DNA of 16,701 bases, taken from an uncultured Clostridia bacterium. GTDB taxonomy: Bacteria; Bacillota; Clostridia; TANB77; CAG-508. Below, in pieces: positions 8,222-15,795 of the stretch. The notes under the pieces were generated by a model that did no database searches, was not told where the DNA came from, and saw only the letters and a program-made list of their open reading frames with translations. Within the stretch, counting starts at the first letter, position 1. The number at the start of each line of letters is the position of its first letter. Location: contig CALYBF010000014.1 of the NCBI GenBank assembly GCA_944393755.1, positions 1-16,701 of the forward strand, in the 5' to 3' direction. A program made the position numbers and the translations under genes.

Positions 8222-8695
8222 TTAAATCAAATTTGGATTAGGCTTCTTTCTTCCTGAGAATCTTCTTCCTAAGCTGACCGGTTCATCACAAAAATGTCGA
8301 GTAGCACGTTCTTCGGCTTTTAGTTGGCTTACCCAAGAACGGTAAAGATCTTCGTGATTATGACTATAACGATTTACAAGAACTGGAATATAATTAATGC
8401 TAATTACGATTCCAGCAAACCAATCTCCTGGATATGGTTCGACAAGTTCTCCTTCTTCAAGAAGCTCTTCTAGTTCGCATCCGTTCTCAAAACAACCGCA
8501 GATGAGCCTAATTACATCATAAGGGGTTACTTTTTGAATTCCTCCTACACCCTTAAAAACAACAATTCCTTTGCACACAGCATAAAGTTTGACTGTAAAA
8601 CTTTCTACTTTGCTATTTGAAAGTTCAAGAATCTCTCCAATTTTAATACTGCCATCAGAGACATTCCCAATCTTTCTAACCTTTGTTGCTTCCAA
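8222..8695 (-). CDS. Uncharacterised protein with a TTG start, paralog A
   Basis: The 157-residue protein has no function that I recognise. It shares with its neighbour the blocks GCFENGCELEELL (67-79), GIVISI (95-100), IPVLVNRYSH (103-112) and EDLYRSW (115-121). It also has a unique basic C-terminal tail of about 35 residues ending GRKKPNPNLI. The start is TTG at 8695, chosen because an AAAGGAG site lies exactly 5 bases before it; there is no ATG in a suitable place. The gene is visibly richer in G and C than its neighbours. It uses CGT, CGA, AGA and AGG for arginine but no CGG. It has a near-consensus promoter. Higher GC, a duplicated neighbour and an unknown family could point to transfer or to strong selection on codon use; the sequence alone does not decide. 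Confidence 0.8.
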   Translation of the reverse strand: MEATKVRKIGNVSDGSIKIGEILELSNSKVESFTVKLYAVCKGIVVFKGVGGIQKVTPYDVIRLICGCFENGCELEELLEEGELVEPYPGDWFAGIVISINYIPVLVNRYSHNHEDLYRSWVSQLKAEERATRHFCDEPVSLGRRFSGRKKPNPNLI

Positions 8696-8749
8696 TTTTT
8701 CTCCTTTAACGAGCCTTATATTTCATATGGCAAAAATCACCATATATTT

Positions 8750-8778
8750 ATTATACTATATTTTTAAGATTTTATCAA
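8750..8778 (-). promoter_or_regulatory. Sigma-A type promoter of paralog A
   Basis: The minus strand has TTGATA (8778-8773), a 17 base spacer, and TATAAT (8755-8750), close to the consensus. Transcription would start near 8743. Just there a 6 bp inverted repeat (ATATGG at 8725-8730 and CCATAT at 8740-8745) could be an operator or an RNA hairpin in the roughly 48 base leader. Confidence 0.65.
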
Positions 8779-8781
8779 ATA

Positions 8782-10443
8782 TTAAAAAATACCAACTATA
8801 TTTCCTTTTTCGTCAATATCAATGTTTTCTGCTGCAGGTACTTTTGGAAGACCTGGCATTGTCATAATCTTACCTGCTAAAACCACAATAAAGCCTGCTC
8901 CTGCTTTTATTTCAACATCTCTTACAGTGATATTATATGGGTTATTACACTCTAAATTTTTAGGGTCATCTGAAAATGAATATTGTGTTTTTGCAATACA
9001 AACTGGTAAATTACTATAACCTAGTTTTTCTATCATCTCAATATTTTTATTTGCTTCTTCTTCATATTCTACATCTTTTGCTCCGTAAATCTTAGTTGCA
9101 ACTTTAAATATTTTTTCTTTAATACTATCATTATCATCATATATGAACTTAAAATCTTCCTCTTGTTCTACTAAGCTAGTTATTTTTTTAGCAATATCAG
9201 TTGCACCTTCTCCACCTTTTGCCCAGCCTTCAACAACACTGATTTCTATATTTTTTTCTTTTAATTTATTTTCTAACCAATTAATTTCTTTTTCTGTATC
9301 TTGAGTATATCTATTTAGAGCAACTATTACATTTAATCCAAATTTATTTTTTAAATTATCAATATGGCGATATAAATTATCAATTCCTTTTTCTAGACCT
9401 TCTATACTTTCTTCTTGTATTTTATCTTTCTCTATTCCGCCGTGGTATTTAATTGATTTTATAGTTGCAACTAGAACTACAGCATCAGGTTTTAGTCCTG
9501 CTTTTCTACATTTTATATCCAAGAATTTTTCAGCACCTAAATCTGCTCCAAAGCCTGCTTCTGTAATTACATAATCTCCTAATTTCATTGCCATTTTAGT
9601 TGCAATAATACTATTACAACCATGTGCTATATTTGCAAAAGGTCCACCATGTATTATTGCTGGTGTATGTTCTAATGTTTGTACTAAATTTGATTTTATA
9701 GCATCTTTTAAAAGTACTGCCATTGCTCCATTTGCTTTTAAATCTCTTGCAAAAATTGGTTTATTTTCTTTATTAAAACCTACAATTATATTACCTAATC
9801 TTTCTTTTAAATCTTTTATATCTTTTGATAAACATACAATTGCCATTATTTCTGATGCAACAGTTATATCAAATTTATCTCTTCTTGGTACTATTTTCTT
9901 TTCTGCTGATAAACCTGTTTCTACTTCTCTTAGTTGTCTATCATTTAAGTCCATACATCTTTTCCATACAACTCTTTCAAAACCTAATTCATTTCCAAAA
10001 TAGATATGATTATCTATCATAGAAGAAAGTAAATTATTTGCAGATGTCATTGCGTGAATATCACCTGTAAAATGTAAATTAATATCTTCCATAGGTGCTA
10101 CTTGTACTCTTCCACCACCTGCTGCTCCACCTTTTATTCCAAACACAGGACCTAAAGATGGCTCTCTTAATGCTAAAATAGATTTTTTACCTATTTTTCT
10201 TAAACCGTCTGCTATAGCAATAGATACAGTGGTTTTGCCTTCGCCTAGAGGCGTTGGGCTTATTGCTGTAACTAACACTAACTTCCCATCTTTTTTATTT
10301 TGTCTTTTTTCTAAAATTGAATTAGAAAGTTTAGCTTTATATTTTCCATATAATTCTACATCTTCCTCATCAACTTCTAAGTTTTTAGCGATTGTGGTTA
10401 TTTCGTCTAATTTAGTACTTCTTGCAATTTCAATATCAGTCAT
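8782..10443 (-). CDS. fhs: Formate-tetrahydrofolate ligase
   Basis: Catalyses ATP-dependent formylation of tetrahydrofolate with formate, giving 10-formyl-THF for purine synthesis and for one-carbon or acetogenic metabolism. At 553 residues it has the usual length of the family. The P-loop-like motif PTPLGEGKTT is at 63-72, followed by LREPSLGPVFGIKGGAAGGG, which is diagnostic for Fhs, and by EDINLHFTGD, TPAIIHGGPFANIAHG and the C-terminal PGLPKVPAAENID. All are intact. An AAGGAGGGG site lies just before the ATG. It follows the YuiD-like gene after a small hairpin, so it is expressed either by readthrough or by a promoter I cannot identify. No tetrahydrofolate riboswitch is visible in the short leader. 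Confidence 0.97.
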   Translation of the reverse strand: MTDIEIARSTKLDEITTIAKNLEVDEEDVELYGKYKAKLSNSILEKRQNKKDGKLVLVTAISPTPLGEGKTTVSIAIADGLRKIGKKSILALREPSLGPVFGIKGGAAGGGRVQVAPMEDINLHFTGDIHAMTSANNLLSSMIDNHIYFGNELGFERVVWKRCMDLNDRQLREVETGLSAEKKIVPRRDKFDITVASEIMAIVCLSKDIKDLKERLGNIIVGFNKENKPIFARDLKANGAMAVLLKDAIKSNLVQTLEHTPAIIHGGPFANIAHGCNSIIATKMAMKLGDYVITEAGFGADLGAEKFLDIKCRKAGLKPDAVVLVATIKSIKYHGGIEKDKIQEESIEGLEKGIDNLYRHIDNLKNKFGLNVIVALNRYTQDTEKEINWLENKLKEKNIEISVVEGWAKGGEGATDIAKKITSLVEQEEDFKFIYDDNDSIKEKIFKVATKIYGAKDVEYEEEANKNIEMIEKLGYSNLPVCIAKTQYSFSDDPKNLECNNPYNITVRDVEIKAGAGFIVVLAGKIMTMPGLPKVPAAENIDIDEKGNIVGIF

Positions 10444-10461
10444 AATTATCCCCTCCTTATA

Positions 10462-10491
10462 AAAATAAAGGCTTAAAAATAGCCTTATTTT
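10462..10491 (-). terminator. Possible intrinsic terminator or attenuator before fhs
   Basis: A stem of 6 bp (GC-containing, 10468-10473 with 10481-10486), one bulged A, then 5 A-T pairs encloses a 7 base loop. On the minus strand it ends in ATTTTTAT. It begins at the stop codon of the YuiD-like gene and ends just before the fhs ribosome binding site, so it could end the upstream operon or damp readthrough into fhs. Confidence 0.5.
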
Positions 10492-10934
10492 AAATTATTA
10501 ACCCTGCTACAACACCAATTAAAGCTCCTACTAATACTTGAAAAGGAGTATGTCCTAATACTTCTACTAATTTTTCAGAAACTTGCATACTAGTTAAACC
10601 TGGTGTTTCTATTAATTTATTTAATAATGCTGCTTGTTTTCCTGCTGCTCTTCTAACTCCGGCAAGCGTCATACATAACAACAAAGGCAACAACCATTGC
10701 CACTGCAAAAATAGGTGTTCCTACACCTTCATATTTTCCAACTAAAGTTGCTAAGCTAGCAACAACTGCAGAGTGAGAACTTGGCATACCACCTGCACCT
10801 AATATTCTTTTAAAATTGAACTTTTTTGTTGTTACTAAATCATATATTAACTTAAATAATTGAATTCCAAACCATAATAGAAATGGAACATATATATATT
10901 TGTTTTGTATAAATGTAAGTAAATTATTTTCCAT
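10490..10934 (-). CDS. DUF212/YuiD-like membrane protein (PAP2-related), needs a +1 shift at CGG
   Basis: A divergent PAP2 / acid phosphatase-vanadium peroxidase related membrane protein of the YuiD family; its substrate is unknown. The first frame gives hydrophobic helices and the hallmark GGMPSSHSA (48-56), then VVMYDAC (85-91). It then reaches an in-frame CGG and stops at TAG two codons later. The second frame continues GVRRAAGKQAALLNKL and the C-terminal half, ending in a membrane segment. Skipping the C of CGG gives MYDAC-G-VRRAAG, matching the family's MYDA-GVRRAAG pattern, and a protein of about 147 residues, near the usual 150-160. An AGGAG site precedes the ATG. It sits after xseB in the nusB-xseA-xseB operon. 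A broken pseudogene is possible, but the sequence after the break is fully preserved. Confidence 0.8.
10659..10661 (-). other. In-frame CGG at a +1 frameshift site in the YuiD-like gene
   Basis: The coding strand reads GAC GCT TGC CGG AGT TAG. Dropping the C of CGG gives GAC GCT TGC GGA GTT AGA, encoding DACGVR and entering the frame of the conserved second half. Dropping a T of the preceding TT would also restore the frame and give DAAGVR, so the exact skipped base is less certain here than at the other two sites. Confidence 0.8.
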
Positions 10935-10953
10935 TATAAAACTCTCCTTTTAT

Positions 10954-11175
10954 TTATTCTTCTGTTTCGAAGTTTTCTTCTTTTATTTCTCCGTCTTTAT
11001 TTACTAATATTGTTATTTTCTTTTCTGCTTCTTCTAATATTTTGTTGCACTCTTTTGATATCTCTATTCCTTCTTCAAATTTAGCAACTGAATCATCTAA
11101 ATTCAAATCTCCTTTTTCTAGTTCAGATACTATTTTTTCTAAACTTTCCATTTGTTCTTCAAAACTCTTACTCAT
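10954..11175 (-). CDS. xseB: Exonuclease VII small subunit
   Basis: Small helical subunit that assembles with XseA to form exonuclease VII, which degrades single-stranded DNA from both ends. The 73-residue protein contains SFEEQMESLEKIVSELEKG followed by LDDSVAKFEEGI, the recognisable XseB helix pair. I place the start at the ATG at 11175 (MSKSFEEQ), because a GGAG site lies 9 bases upstream. A TTG five codons earlier would overlap that site and is unlikely. It follows the xseA stop by 25 bases in the same operon. Confidence 0.93.
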   Translation of the reverse strand: MSKSFEEQMESLEKIVSELEKGDLNLDDSVAKFEEGIEISKECNKILEEAEKKITILVNKDGEIKEENFETEE

Positions 11176-11200
11176 TTTAATTTTCTCCAATCTATTTATT

Positions 11201-12395
11201 TTAATCTATAATTGCAGATTTTCTTCCATCTATAAATCTTAAATCTATTTTATCGCCTTTAATTAACTCATCTTTGCTCTTAATTATTTTACCTTCTTTT
11301 TCTGTTATAGAATAACCTCTGGATAATGTTTTTAGAGGACTTAAGGTATCCAGTTTTGCTACTAATTCTATATATTTGTTTTTTTCTTTCTCAGATTTAA
11401 TCTTAATTTCAGCCTCTAATCTTTTTAATAAATTATCTAAGCTTAAATAATTATCATTTACTTTTCTTAGGGGTTCTCTAAACACTGCACTTGACATTAC
11501 TTTTTCAAAACTTAATTTCATTAATTCTACTTTTTTTAATAAAGCCATCCTTAATCTATCTTGATAATTAATTATTTTTTTATTTAATTCATATATATCT
11601 GGAACTGCAAGTTCTGCTGCAGCAGAAGGTGTTGGTGCTCTTAAATCTGCCACAAAATCTGATATTGAAAAATCTGTTTCGTGTCCTACTGCAGATATTA
11701 TAGGTATTTTTGAATCATATATACTACGTGCCACAATTTCTTCATTAAAAGGCCATAAATCTTCTAAAGAACCACCTCCACGTGCTAAAATTATTACATC
11801 TGCTAAATTGTTTTCGTTCATATATTTAATACCTTCTGCAATTTTTTCTGCAGCACCGCTCACCTTGTACTGGAACAGGTAATAATCTTATATATACATT
11901 TGGGTTTCTTCTTGTTGAAACATTTATAATATCTCTTATTACAGAACCTGTTTTAGAAGTTAGTACTCCTATTACTTTTGGCATAAGAGGTATTTTCTTT
12001 TTATGTTCTTCTAAAAATAGCCCTTCTTTATCTAATCTTTCTTTCAATTCTTTATATTTAGTATATAAATCACCTAAGCCGTCTTCTTCCATTATTTTTA
12101 CATATATTTGGTAAACTCCATCTCTTTCAAAAACAGCTACACTTCCCAAAACTATAACTTTCATACCGTCTTTTGGCATGAAAGTTAATTTTTCAGCATA
12201 AGATTTAAAACATATACATTTAATTAAAGAATTTTCATCTTTTAATGTAAAATACATATGACCTGTATAATGATTTTTAAAATTAGATATTTCACCTTTA
12301 ACAAGAACTTGGCTTAAATTCTCGTCATTTGCTATTTTATCTTTTATATATCTATTTAAGTCAGAAACAGTAACTGCCATATCACTATATCTCAT
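11201..12395 (-). CDS. xseA: Exonuclease VII large subunit, needs a +1 shift at CGG
   Basis: Catalytic large subunit of exonuclease VII, acting with XseB on single-stranded DNA. The first frame has the N-terminal OB-fold ([29 protein letters not shown]) and the start of the nuclease domain up to [11 protein letters not shown] (residue 179). There it meets an in-frame CGG and would end about ten codons later. The second frame carries [24 protein letters not shown] (about 204-217), [22 protein letters not shown] (about 236 on) and the C-terminal coiled coil. Skipping the C of CGG gives PVQGE-G-AAEKI, the normal conserved sequence, and a protein of about 397 residues of usual length. Truncation would remove the active site. 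An AAGGAAG site precedes the ATG; nusB ends 16 bases upstream. Confidence 0.9.
11856..11858 (-). other. In-frame CGG at a +1 frameshift site in xseA
   Basis: The coding strand reads CAA GGT GAG CGG TGC TGC. Dropping the C of CGG gives CAA GGT GAG GGT GCT GCA GAA, encoding QGEGAAE, the strongly conserved XseA motif. An AAGGTGAG sequence lies directly before the CGG and resembles a weak internal Shine-Dalgarno, but the other two sites lack one. Confidence 0.85.
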
Positions 12396-12411
12396 ATTAA
12401 TTCTTCCTTTT

Positions 12412-12813
12412 CTATTCTTTTACCACACTTGCTAAAATACCATTTACAAATTTTTGTGAAGTATCTTCACCATATTTTTTTGCAAGCTCAACAGCTTCAT
12501 TTATAACTACTTTAAATGGTAATTCCTTATATTTTATTTCATATATCGCAAGTTTTAATATGCTTAAATCTATTTTAGAAATACGTTCTAATTTCCAATC
12601 TGATTTTAAATTTTTAGAGATTTCTTCTTCTATTTCTTCTTTATTTTTTTCTATTCCAAAAACTGCATCATTAATGTATTCAACAACATTTTCGTCAGTC
12701 AAATTATTATCTTCTAAATATAATTCTAATTGTTCTTTTATATTTTCTTTTTTTTGTATTTCTAAACTATATATTAATTTAAAAGCTTCTTCTCTTATTC
12801 TAGAACGATTCAT
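12412..12813 (-). CDS. nusB: Transcription antitermination factor NusB
   Basis: RNA-binding all-helical protein that, with NusE (S10), binds boxA and prevents premature termination in rRNA operons. The 133-residue length is typical. [18 protein letters not shown] at the start, the central D-----I---L, and the C-terminal [18 protein letters not shown] followed by FVNGILASV are the family signatures, all intact. An AAAGGAAA site precedes the ATG. It lies between DUF2273 and xseA, an order seen in many Firmicutes. Confidence 0.95.
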   Translation of the reverse strand: MNRSRIREEAFKLIYSLEIQKKENIKEQLELYLEDNNLTDENVVEYINDAVFGIEKNKEEIEEEISKNLKSDWKLERISKIDLSILKLAIYEIKYKELPFKVVINEAVELAKKYGEDTSQKFVNGILASVVKE

Positions 12814-12831
12814 TTTGTTTCCTTTCTGTTT

Positions 12832-13035
12832 TTACATTTTGTCTATAAAACTTTTTAATTTTGTTTTAACATCTTCTTTATTTTGTTGTACATAATTTCC
12901 AATTATAGCACCTAATACTATTACAACTACAGCAATTATCAAATCTTGTAATCTTGTTATTAATATTAAAACTGCTATAATTATTCCTATAATTGCACCT
13001 TTATAATGATTCCAAAAATCTTTAAAACCATCCAT
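12832..13035 (-). CDS. DUF2273 small membrane protein
   Basis: A 67-residue protein with two closely spaced membrane segments (about 13-27 and 30-48) and a charged C-terminal tail (NKEDVKTKLKSFIDKM). Its opening FW--YKG-IIG matches DUF2273, a family regularly encoded beside Asp23 and AmaP and thought to take part in the same membrane-associated envelope stress complex. An AAGGA site precedes the ATG. The function is inferred from neighbours. Confidence 0.85.
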   Translation of the reverse strand: MDGFKDFWNHYKGAIIGIIIAVLILITRLQDLIIAVVVIVLGAIIGNYVQQNKEDVKTKLKSFIDKM

Positions 13036-13057
13036 TTTTTATCATCCTTTCCTTAGT

Positions 13058-13609
13058 TTATGCTTCTTCTTGTTTATCTGCAACTTTTTTAACTGTTATA
13101 TTTACTTCTTTAACTTCTAAGTCTGTTGCTGTTTTTATTTTTTCTTTTATTTTTGTTTGTAAGTTTGCTGATAAATCTTTTATTACTACATCTGAACTTA
13201 CTATTAAATTAATATAGACTTTTACATTGTTTTCTTTATCTAATTCAACTCTTGTTGTAACATTTTCTGTGCTTTGGAAATTTAATGCTACAGAATTTAC
13301 TAGATTTTCTATTGTCTCTTTAGAAATCATAAGCTTTCCACTTTCGTTTTCTAATAAAACTCCTTGTCTTTCTTTTATTTGTTCTTTTGATGTTGAATCA
13401 AAGAATATACATTTAATTGATAATAGTATAAATACTATACTTAAACCAAGTACTATTTTACTTGATGTTTCTCCTACTATTATTCTATACATTATATCTC
13501 CTGTAAGATCCATATCTAACCATCCAAATATTAATAAACATAGTATTATTGATAATATTAGCATAATATTAGAATATATAATTAATGTGATTTTTTCTAA
13601 AATTTTCAT
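13058..13609 (-). CDS. amaP: Alkaline shock response membrane anchor protein AmaP
   Basis: Membrane anchor for Asp23 in Gram-positive bacteria. The 183-residue protein has two N-terminal membrane segments (about 9-29 and 49-69), then a cytoplasmic Asp23-like domain: LMISKETIENLVNSVA, VKVYINLIVSSDVVI and a C-terminal VKEVNITVKKV. It follows the asp23 gene and precedes DUF2273, the usual arrangement. Assignment as AmaP rests on this architecture and context. A GGAG site precedes the ATG. Confidence 0.85.
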   Translation of the reverse strand: MKILEKITLIIYSNIMLILSIILCLLIFGWLDMDLTGDIMYRIIVGETSSKIVLGLSIVFILLSIKCIFFDSTSKEQIKERQGVLLENESGKLMISKETIENLVNSVALNFQSTENVTTRVELDKENNVKVYINLIVSSDVVIKDLSANLQTKIKEKIKTATDLEVKEVNITVKKVADKQEEA

Positions 13610-13653
13610 TTCTTTTATTCTCCTTTTCTTACTTTATTTTATATTTATTTATT

Positions 13654-14091
13654 TTACTCTTCAGAAGTGTCTTCTTGTTCAGTATTTGCTGTATCTGTAT
13701 TTACTCCTTGTACATGAACATTTACTTCTTCTACTTTTAACCCTGTCATACTTTCCACTGCTTTTTTTACTCTATTTTGAATTTCAAAAGCTACGTCTGG
13801 TATTCTTGAACCATATTCTACTATAATGTTTACATCTATTTTAACATTTTTTTCATTAATTTCTGTTTTTATTCCTTTAGCTAAATTTTTCTTTCCACTA
13901 AATACTTCTGATATTCCTCCTGCAAATCCTCCTGCCATACCAGCAACTCCTTGGACTTCTGATACTGCAACACCTGCTATTACTGATACAACATCATCTG
14001 ATATTTTTATTCCATCATCTTCTGTTTTTATTTCTTCATCTAGTTCTACTATTTCCTCTTTTTTCTCATTTTCTTTATTTTCATCACTCAT
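13654..14091 (-). CDS. Asp23/Gls24 family envelope stress response protein
   Basis: A 145-residue member of the Asp23/Gls24 family, abundant membrane-associated proteins linked to cell envelope homeostasis. A charged N-terminal 25 residues precedes ISDDVVSVIAGVAVSEVQGVAGMAGG (about 30-55), the diagnostic block. Then come NVKIDVNIIVEYGSRIPDVAFEIQNRV, MTGLKVEEVNVHVQGV and an acidic tail. It is the first gene of the operon with AmaP, DUF2273 and NusB. A strong AGGAGG site precedes the ATG, and a good promoter lies about 40 bases upstream. Confidence 0.92.
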   Translation of the reverse strand: MSDENKENEKKEEIVELDEEIKTEDDGIKISDDVVSVIAGVAVSEVQGVAGMAGGFAGGISEVFSGKKNLAKGIKTEINEKNVKIDVNIIVEYGSRIPDVAFEIQNRVKKAVESMTGLKVEEVNVHVQGVNTDTANTEQEDTSEE

Positions 14092-14114
14092 AATAAATTC
14101 CTCCTAACAAAAAA

Positions 14115-14148
14115 GATATACTTTATTTATTTCTAAATAAGTATATCA
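14115..14148 (-). terminator. Hairpin with U-run after the glucosyltransferase gene
   Basis: Arms GATATACTTATTTA (complement at 14135-14148) and 14115-14129 pair over about 14 bp with one bulged base and a 5 base loop. On the minus strand TTTTTTG follows directly, as in an intrinsic terminator. It overlaps the -10 box of the promoter for the next operon, so the two signals are interleaved. Confidence 0.6.
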
Positions 14149-14168
14149 ATTTTTTATTAATTTTACAA
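14140..14168 (-). promoter_or_regulatory. Sigma-A type promoter of the asp23 operon
   Basis: The minus strand has TTGTAA (14168-14163), a 17 base spacer, and an extended -10 TGATATACT whose TATACT lies at 14145-14140. Transcription would start near 14133, giving a leader of about 40 bases. The start lies in the loop of the hairpin at 14115-14148, so only its distal arm would be in the mRNA. Confidence 0.6.
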
Positions 14169-14200
14169 CTATTTTAAAAAATTTTAAGAAAATTTTTATA

Positions 14201-15772
14201 TTAATCACTAATTTTTACAACTACGGTATTTTCTATAATTTTAATGCTATCTTCATCTGGGAAATTTGCCATAGAATTATACTCTTCTGTTTCTAAAATA
14301 TTTTTACAGTCATCTTTTCCTAATAATTTCAAATTAACTCCAACATATTCATAAAACATCTTATTCCAACTATCTTGGTTATCTTCCCACACTGTTGGTT
14401 CATCTGAAATAAATCCCCAAGTTCTATCAAATATTTTTTTAGTTTCTAACCCTGTATTTTCTCTTGATAAATAATTATTGTCTTTAAGATTTCCAACTAT
14501 TAAAACTGGCATTTCTTCATTAAAATTGTCTAAATTTTCTATTCTATTTACAATTCTTAAAGCAGTATTTTCTGTTTGGTTTTGCATCACTTTTATTGCT
14601 AAATATGATGCATTATCTTGCCAAATATAATTCCAAGAAATTATAATAGTAGAAATTACTACAATATATTTTATAGCTTTTGTTATATTTGCTTTAGGTA
14701 GCATTTCCAAAATCTTAAAAAATATTGGAATAATAAATATCATAGAACAAGCCATTAATATATGTATATCAACATCTGGTATCATAATTTCAATTACACC
14801 AAAACAAATTGGTAAAATAACAATTAAAAATAATAATAAAATTGTATTTGATATTTTCTTATATATTTTATTTTTTATAACTATATAAATTAAAGAACAT
14901 ATTGATAATGTAAAAATAATTATATAAAAAATATGCGTATTCCAGATTGTATTTGGTATCATTTTATCTGTAAAGTAATAATTAAAAAAGCTTTGATAAC
15001 TTTGTGGTAATAGATTAGGTATATTTAATAAACTCTCTATTCCAATTTGATTTGCTCCACTATAGTTACTTACTTCTAAGTTTTTAAAGAATAATGTCAT
15101 ATACGCAAAAACATAAAATAATATTATTCCAATTATGCCCATAATAATATATCTTAAAGCATTTTTTAAAACTTGTTTTATATCTTTTTTATTTAATATA
15201 TCAATAATTAAACTAGCTACTGCAAGCACCATTGCAACTGATAGATATGTTTGATACATACCCATTGCAAAAGCTAAAAACATACCTGCTAAGAAAATTA
15301 TACTCTTACTTTTTTCAAACTTTTTAACTAAAAATACAGACATTGTAGCAAATAACATACCTAATATATAAGCATCTGAACAATAGAAAAATGTTAGTGT
15401 TGCAGAAATATTTGGTGCTACTGCAAATACAATTGCTGTTATATATTTAAAATATTTGTTTTTTATATCTAATGTTTTTATAACTAAAACCACTGTTATT
15501 GCAAGTAATAATGTACTAATTAGTGTAACTAATACAGGTGATACTATATTTCCTTTAATTCCTTGTATAAAATCTAAACCAAATCTTAAAAGCATAGCTT
15601 CCCAAATGTCTGCTTGGTGATATGTACTATCTATTAAAGTATCTGGTCCTGTTATAATTAAAGCATATAATTGGAAATGTACTATTAATGAACTTATTAT
15701 AGTTATTAAAATAACATTTTTGATTTCTTTATCATTATATAAATTGATTAACTTTTGTTTTACTTTTTCTAT
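14201..15772 (-). CDS. GtrII-type membrane glucosyltransferase, apparent ATA start
   Basis: A polytopic membrane protein of about 523 residues resembling the GtrII glucosyltransferase-domain family (lipid-linked sugar transfer to surface polymers). It has around ten membrane segments, an early TGPDTL motif followed by D and W residues in a luminal loop (about residues 40-60), and a soluble C-terminal domain. The first in-frame ATG (15595) would remove the first membrane segment and the GPD motif. The frame stays open upstream without ATG, GTG or TTG. An AGGAAAGAGG ribosome binding site at 15782-15791 lies 9 bases before an in-frame ATA at 15772, so I take ATA as the start. The family call is from the general pattern and is less certain than the frame. 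It follows the flavodoxin gene closely and has a terminator behind it. Confidence 0.75.
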   Translation of the reverse strand: MEKVKQKLINLYNDKEIKNVILITIISSLIVHFQLYALIITGPDTLIDSTYHQADIWEAMLLRFGLDFIQGIKGNIVSPVLVTLISTLLLAITVVLVIKTLDIKNKYFKYITAIVFAVAPNISATLTFFYCSDAYILGMLFATMSVFLVKKFEKSKSIIFLAGMFLAFAMGMYQTYLSVAMVLAVASLIIDILNKKDIKQVLKNALRYIIMGIIGIILFYVFAYMTLFFKNLEVSNYSGANQIGIESLLNIPNLLPQSYQSFFNYYFTDKMIPNTIWNTHIFYIIIFTLSICSLIYIVIKNKIYKKISNTILLLFLIVILPICFGVIEIMIPDVDIHILMACSMIFIIPIFFKILEMLPKANITKAIKYIVVISTIIISWNYIWQDNASYLAIKVMQNQTENTALRIVNRIENLDNFNEEMPVLIVGNLKDNNYLSRENTGLETKKIFDRTWGFISDEPTVWEDNQDSWNKMFYEYVGVNLKLLGKDDCKNILETEEYNSMANFPDEDSIKIIENTVVVKISD

Positions 15773-15795
15773 TTTAAAAACCTCTTTCCTTTTAT

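Noticed and set aside
10444..10489. Riboswitch in the fhs leader
   Set aside because: The leader is under 50 bases and contains only one simple hairpin; there is no room for a tetrahydrofolate or other known aptamer.
1490..11858. A sequencing artefact tied to the CGG motif
   Set aside because: Twenty out-of-frame CGG triplets inside intact genes show no indel, so the motif itself does not cause errors here.
1490..11858. Reassignment of CGG to another amino acid as in some Bacteria
   Set aside because: A changed meaning of a three-base codon would not restore the frame; all three genes would still hit a stop soon after.
11856..11880. prfB-like frameshifting driven by an internal Shine-Dalgarno and a stop codon
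   Set aside because: Only the xseA site has a weak AAGGTGAG upstream, and none of the three has a stop codon at the shift site.
610..12395. Treating nagZ-like, yuiD-like and xseA as pseudogenes or as products of random sequencing errors
   Set aside because: Random indels would not fall three times in the same direction at in-frame CGG with glycine restored, and no base runs are present at two of the three sites; the downstream halves show no decay. An assembly problem cannot be fully excluded without reads.
13227..13826. Plus-strand open frame of 199 codons
   Set aside because: It lies opposite amaP and asp23, has no ribosome binding site and a composition that mirrors the real genes. The same holds for all other plus-strand frames, such as those opposite PBP1A and the DUF262 genes.
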